Assembly: GCF_958295425.1 (NCBI RefSeq)
Contig: NC_081135.1
Coordinates: 24,119,613 to 24,183,612 of the forward strand
Source of the DNA: Solea solea
Taxonomy: Eukaryota; Chordata; Actinopteri; Pleuronectiformes; Soleidae
Length of the DNA: 64,000 nucleotides
Reading direction: 5' to 3'
In this document: piece after piece, positions 62,301 to 64,000 of the stretch
Layout of the letters: the number at the start of each line of letters is the position of its first letter
Position numbering within the stretch: position 1 is the first letter of the stretch
The notes under the pieces: generated by a model
Seen by the model: only the letters and a program-made list of their open reading frames with translations
What the model was told of the DNA's origin: nothing
Database searches by the model: none
Made by a program: the position numbers and the translations under genes

Positions 62301-64000
62301 GTATTGATTTAAATACACACCAAACAAAGCCGGACACAAAAAAGCAATGTCCTCACTGTAGCAGCAAAATATAAAATGAGGACAATATTAACATATAATC
62401 TGGTGTTTTTAAGTCTTATCTTAAATCATTCAATTACATTAAGTTAAAGAGGCTAGTTTCATAATATGAATGTCCCTTTTTGTGCTTCTCTGCAGCAGTT
62501 TCTTCGCTAAGATGTGAAAGTAGAAACTGCCGAAATTTAAAATCTCTGAATGATCTAAATAATTCACACTGCTGAAAACCTACTTACTGCTTTTTACTGA
62601 ACTTAAACAAATCCTTTTGGGAAAGATGTTAAAAATATAAATACACAGATGTTAGACTATAGCATAGAGACTGGAAATAAAATAAGAGCTAACCAAGCTC
62701 TGTCAAATAATAATAGAATCTTATACAATTTCATAATTATTTAATTCAACTCTTAACCCAGTGTTTCATGGGTGGTTCGGCAGCCAGACAGGTTGCTATA
62801 GAAACCGGCAGCAACTAGATTAAGTTACTGTTCCCAGAAGACTGTGGAGTGTTTCTTTCTTTAATAAGGTACCACTTCATGACAGAAACATTCATAGCAG
62901 TGAGCAATGTCTATCTCATCATAAGAAAAAGAAAAAAAAAAAAAAACATAAGCAGGCTTCTGCACTAGTATTAAAAATGTCGACATACTTATGGATCACT
63001 GCTAAAAACAAGTGGGCTTTGCTTTGAGAAGACACGACTTCTTCATAATTGAATTGTTTGAAGTTGCTGATAAGTGCAACCCAGCTTGGTTACAGCCACG
63101 TAGTGACTCACTTTTTATTCAGGTGGGAGCAGAATCCACGTCTACTTTTGAGTGTCATTGTGCCGAAGAATAAATAAATGCATTCATTTATCACGAGTAC
63201 TTTGCATTTGCAAAATATTAAGTATTTCTTTTTAACTTCAAGTTATCAAGATATCACTTGTTATCGTCTTTCTTCAATCTAACGTTGAAAATGACTGCTG
63301 TGCTCTTAAGCCATCTTTGTCTGGATAGAATTTCTGAAGGAAAACCACAAACTACCTGAAGGTGAAGAGCAGATTACACCAAATATATGTGTCTGCATGT
63401 GAGTGTGAGATGTTTGAGTGAATGGATCCTGGGAGCTGATTGGTTCCGGTATAAGAGGCCTGATCATCCTTGCTGCAGGGGGACTTCCTGTGACTACCAC
63501 TCACAGCCAGACTGCCAGCAGGCATTCTGAACTTGTTTTTAAGAAACCTTTAAAATGGTTTGTTTAGTTTGTGGTTGGGAAGAGTGAGTCTCCTTATTCA
63601 TGTTACCATCAGGTTTTCCCCTATAAGCCTGGTCATGACACATATTTAGTGTGTTGCATGTGTGGAAACCTGACATCTATTATCTGTGCTTACATAAGTT
63701 CACACTCTGCAATGATTTACTACACACAAATCTGATCCAAACTCATTTTGACCCTGTTTTTCTTTGAGGTAATTATGCAGAACAAGCTAAACTTAAAGGC
63801 TCATCAAGAGATCTGTGGAAATCAGTGAGAGTGAGAAAGATTCAAATACGGCACCTAGACAGGCAGAATATGCTCATACAAAGAATATTCAGGGCCATGT
63901 TTTTAAGGAAGCTCAGCGCTAATTCATGATGATCAGTGGGAGCCAACTGTCATTTCAGTCCAATATTAGTCCAATACAGTGATTTTAGACCATTTATGAA
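58149..64000 (-). other. gpc6 intron, continuing past the right edge
   Basis: No further glypican exon was recognised; the one expected next upstream would encode the Cys-rich segment around CPYCRGLP. It holds a TA microsatellite (59278-59308) with an adjacent palindrome, T- and A-rich runs, and a C11 run near 61904. A repeat-poor stretch at about 60780-60985 looks like possible conserved non-coding DNA. Nothing else can be supported. Confidence 0.6.
59278..59332. repeat. (TA)n microsatellite plus a 24-bp palindrome
   Basis: The TA run 59278-59308 is followed directly by a perfect self-complementary 24-mer (59309-59332) whose halves are AATGTCTATATA and TATATAGACATT. Confidence 0.9.

Noticed and set aside
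63306..63500. Possible further upstream gpc6 exon on the minus strand
   Set aside because: The translation does not resemble glypican sequence, and no Cys-rich CPYC-type segment is present.

Overview
The window is vertebrate nuclear DNA from a teleost fish, probably a percomorph-type genome with short introns. It has spliced protein genes, AT-rich non-coding DNA, many microsatellites, and several dispersed repeat families that I recognise as typical of fish. Three protein-coding genes can be supported. They are sox21 (+, CDS 10762-11508), dct (dopachrome tautomerase, +, eight coding exons 29489-32942) and the 3' half of gpc6 (glypican-6, -, last five coding exons 58148-35691, with the 5' part beyond the right edge).

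Layout. Positions 1-520 hold a 38-bp tandem satellite with an inverted end. 520-10500 is gene-free upstream DNA of sox21, with stretches that look like regulatory sequence. 10500-12660 is the sox21 transcription unit: TATA box, tiny 5' exon, 138-bp 5'UTR intron, single coding exon and a 1.1-kb 3'UTR with a poly(A) signal. 12660-29200 is a 16.5-kb gene-free interval containing candidate conserved non-coding blocks and several transposon remnants. 29200-33190 is dct. 33190-35690 is the tail-to-tail interval between dct and gpc6. 35691-64000 is gpc6, mostly intron (one of 19.7 kb and one longer than 5.8 kb), carrying SINE-like and other repeats.

Gene context. From established knowledge, human chromosome 13q has GPC6 and DCT convergent, then TGDS, GPR180 and SOX21, with DCT and SOX21 on the same strand. 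The order and orientation of sox21, dct and gpc6 here match that, but no tgds or gpr180 coding sequence was recognised between sox21 and dct. The genes do not form a pathway: sox21 is a SoxB2 transcription factor of the nervous system, dct is a melanosomal enzyme of eumelanin synthesis, and gpc6 is a GPI-anchored heparan-sulphate proteoglycan. Their linkage is ancestral synteny, plausibly kept by long-range sox21 regulatory elements.

No dramatic new system was found. The observations most worth checking are: a LINE 3' tail whose TTCTGA repeats sit exactly where the branch point of dct intron 3 should be; a terminal-inverted-repeat transposon carrying a CRE and CCAAT boxes 1.3 kb upstream of dct; a 5'UTR intron in a SoxB gene normally thought of as single-exon; and an unusual number of short perfect hairpins in non-coding DNA.
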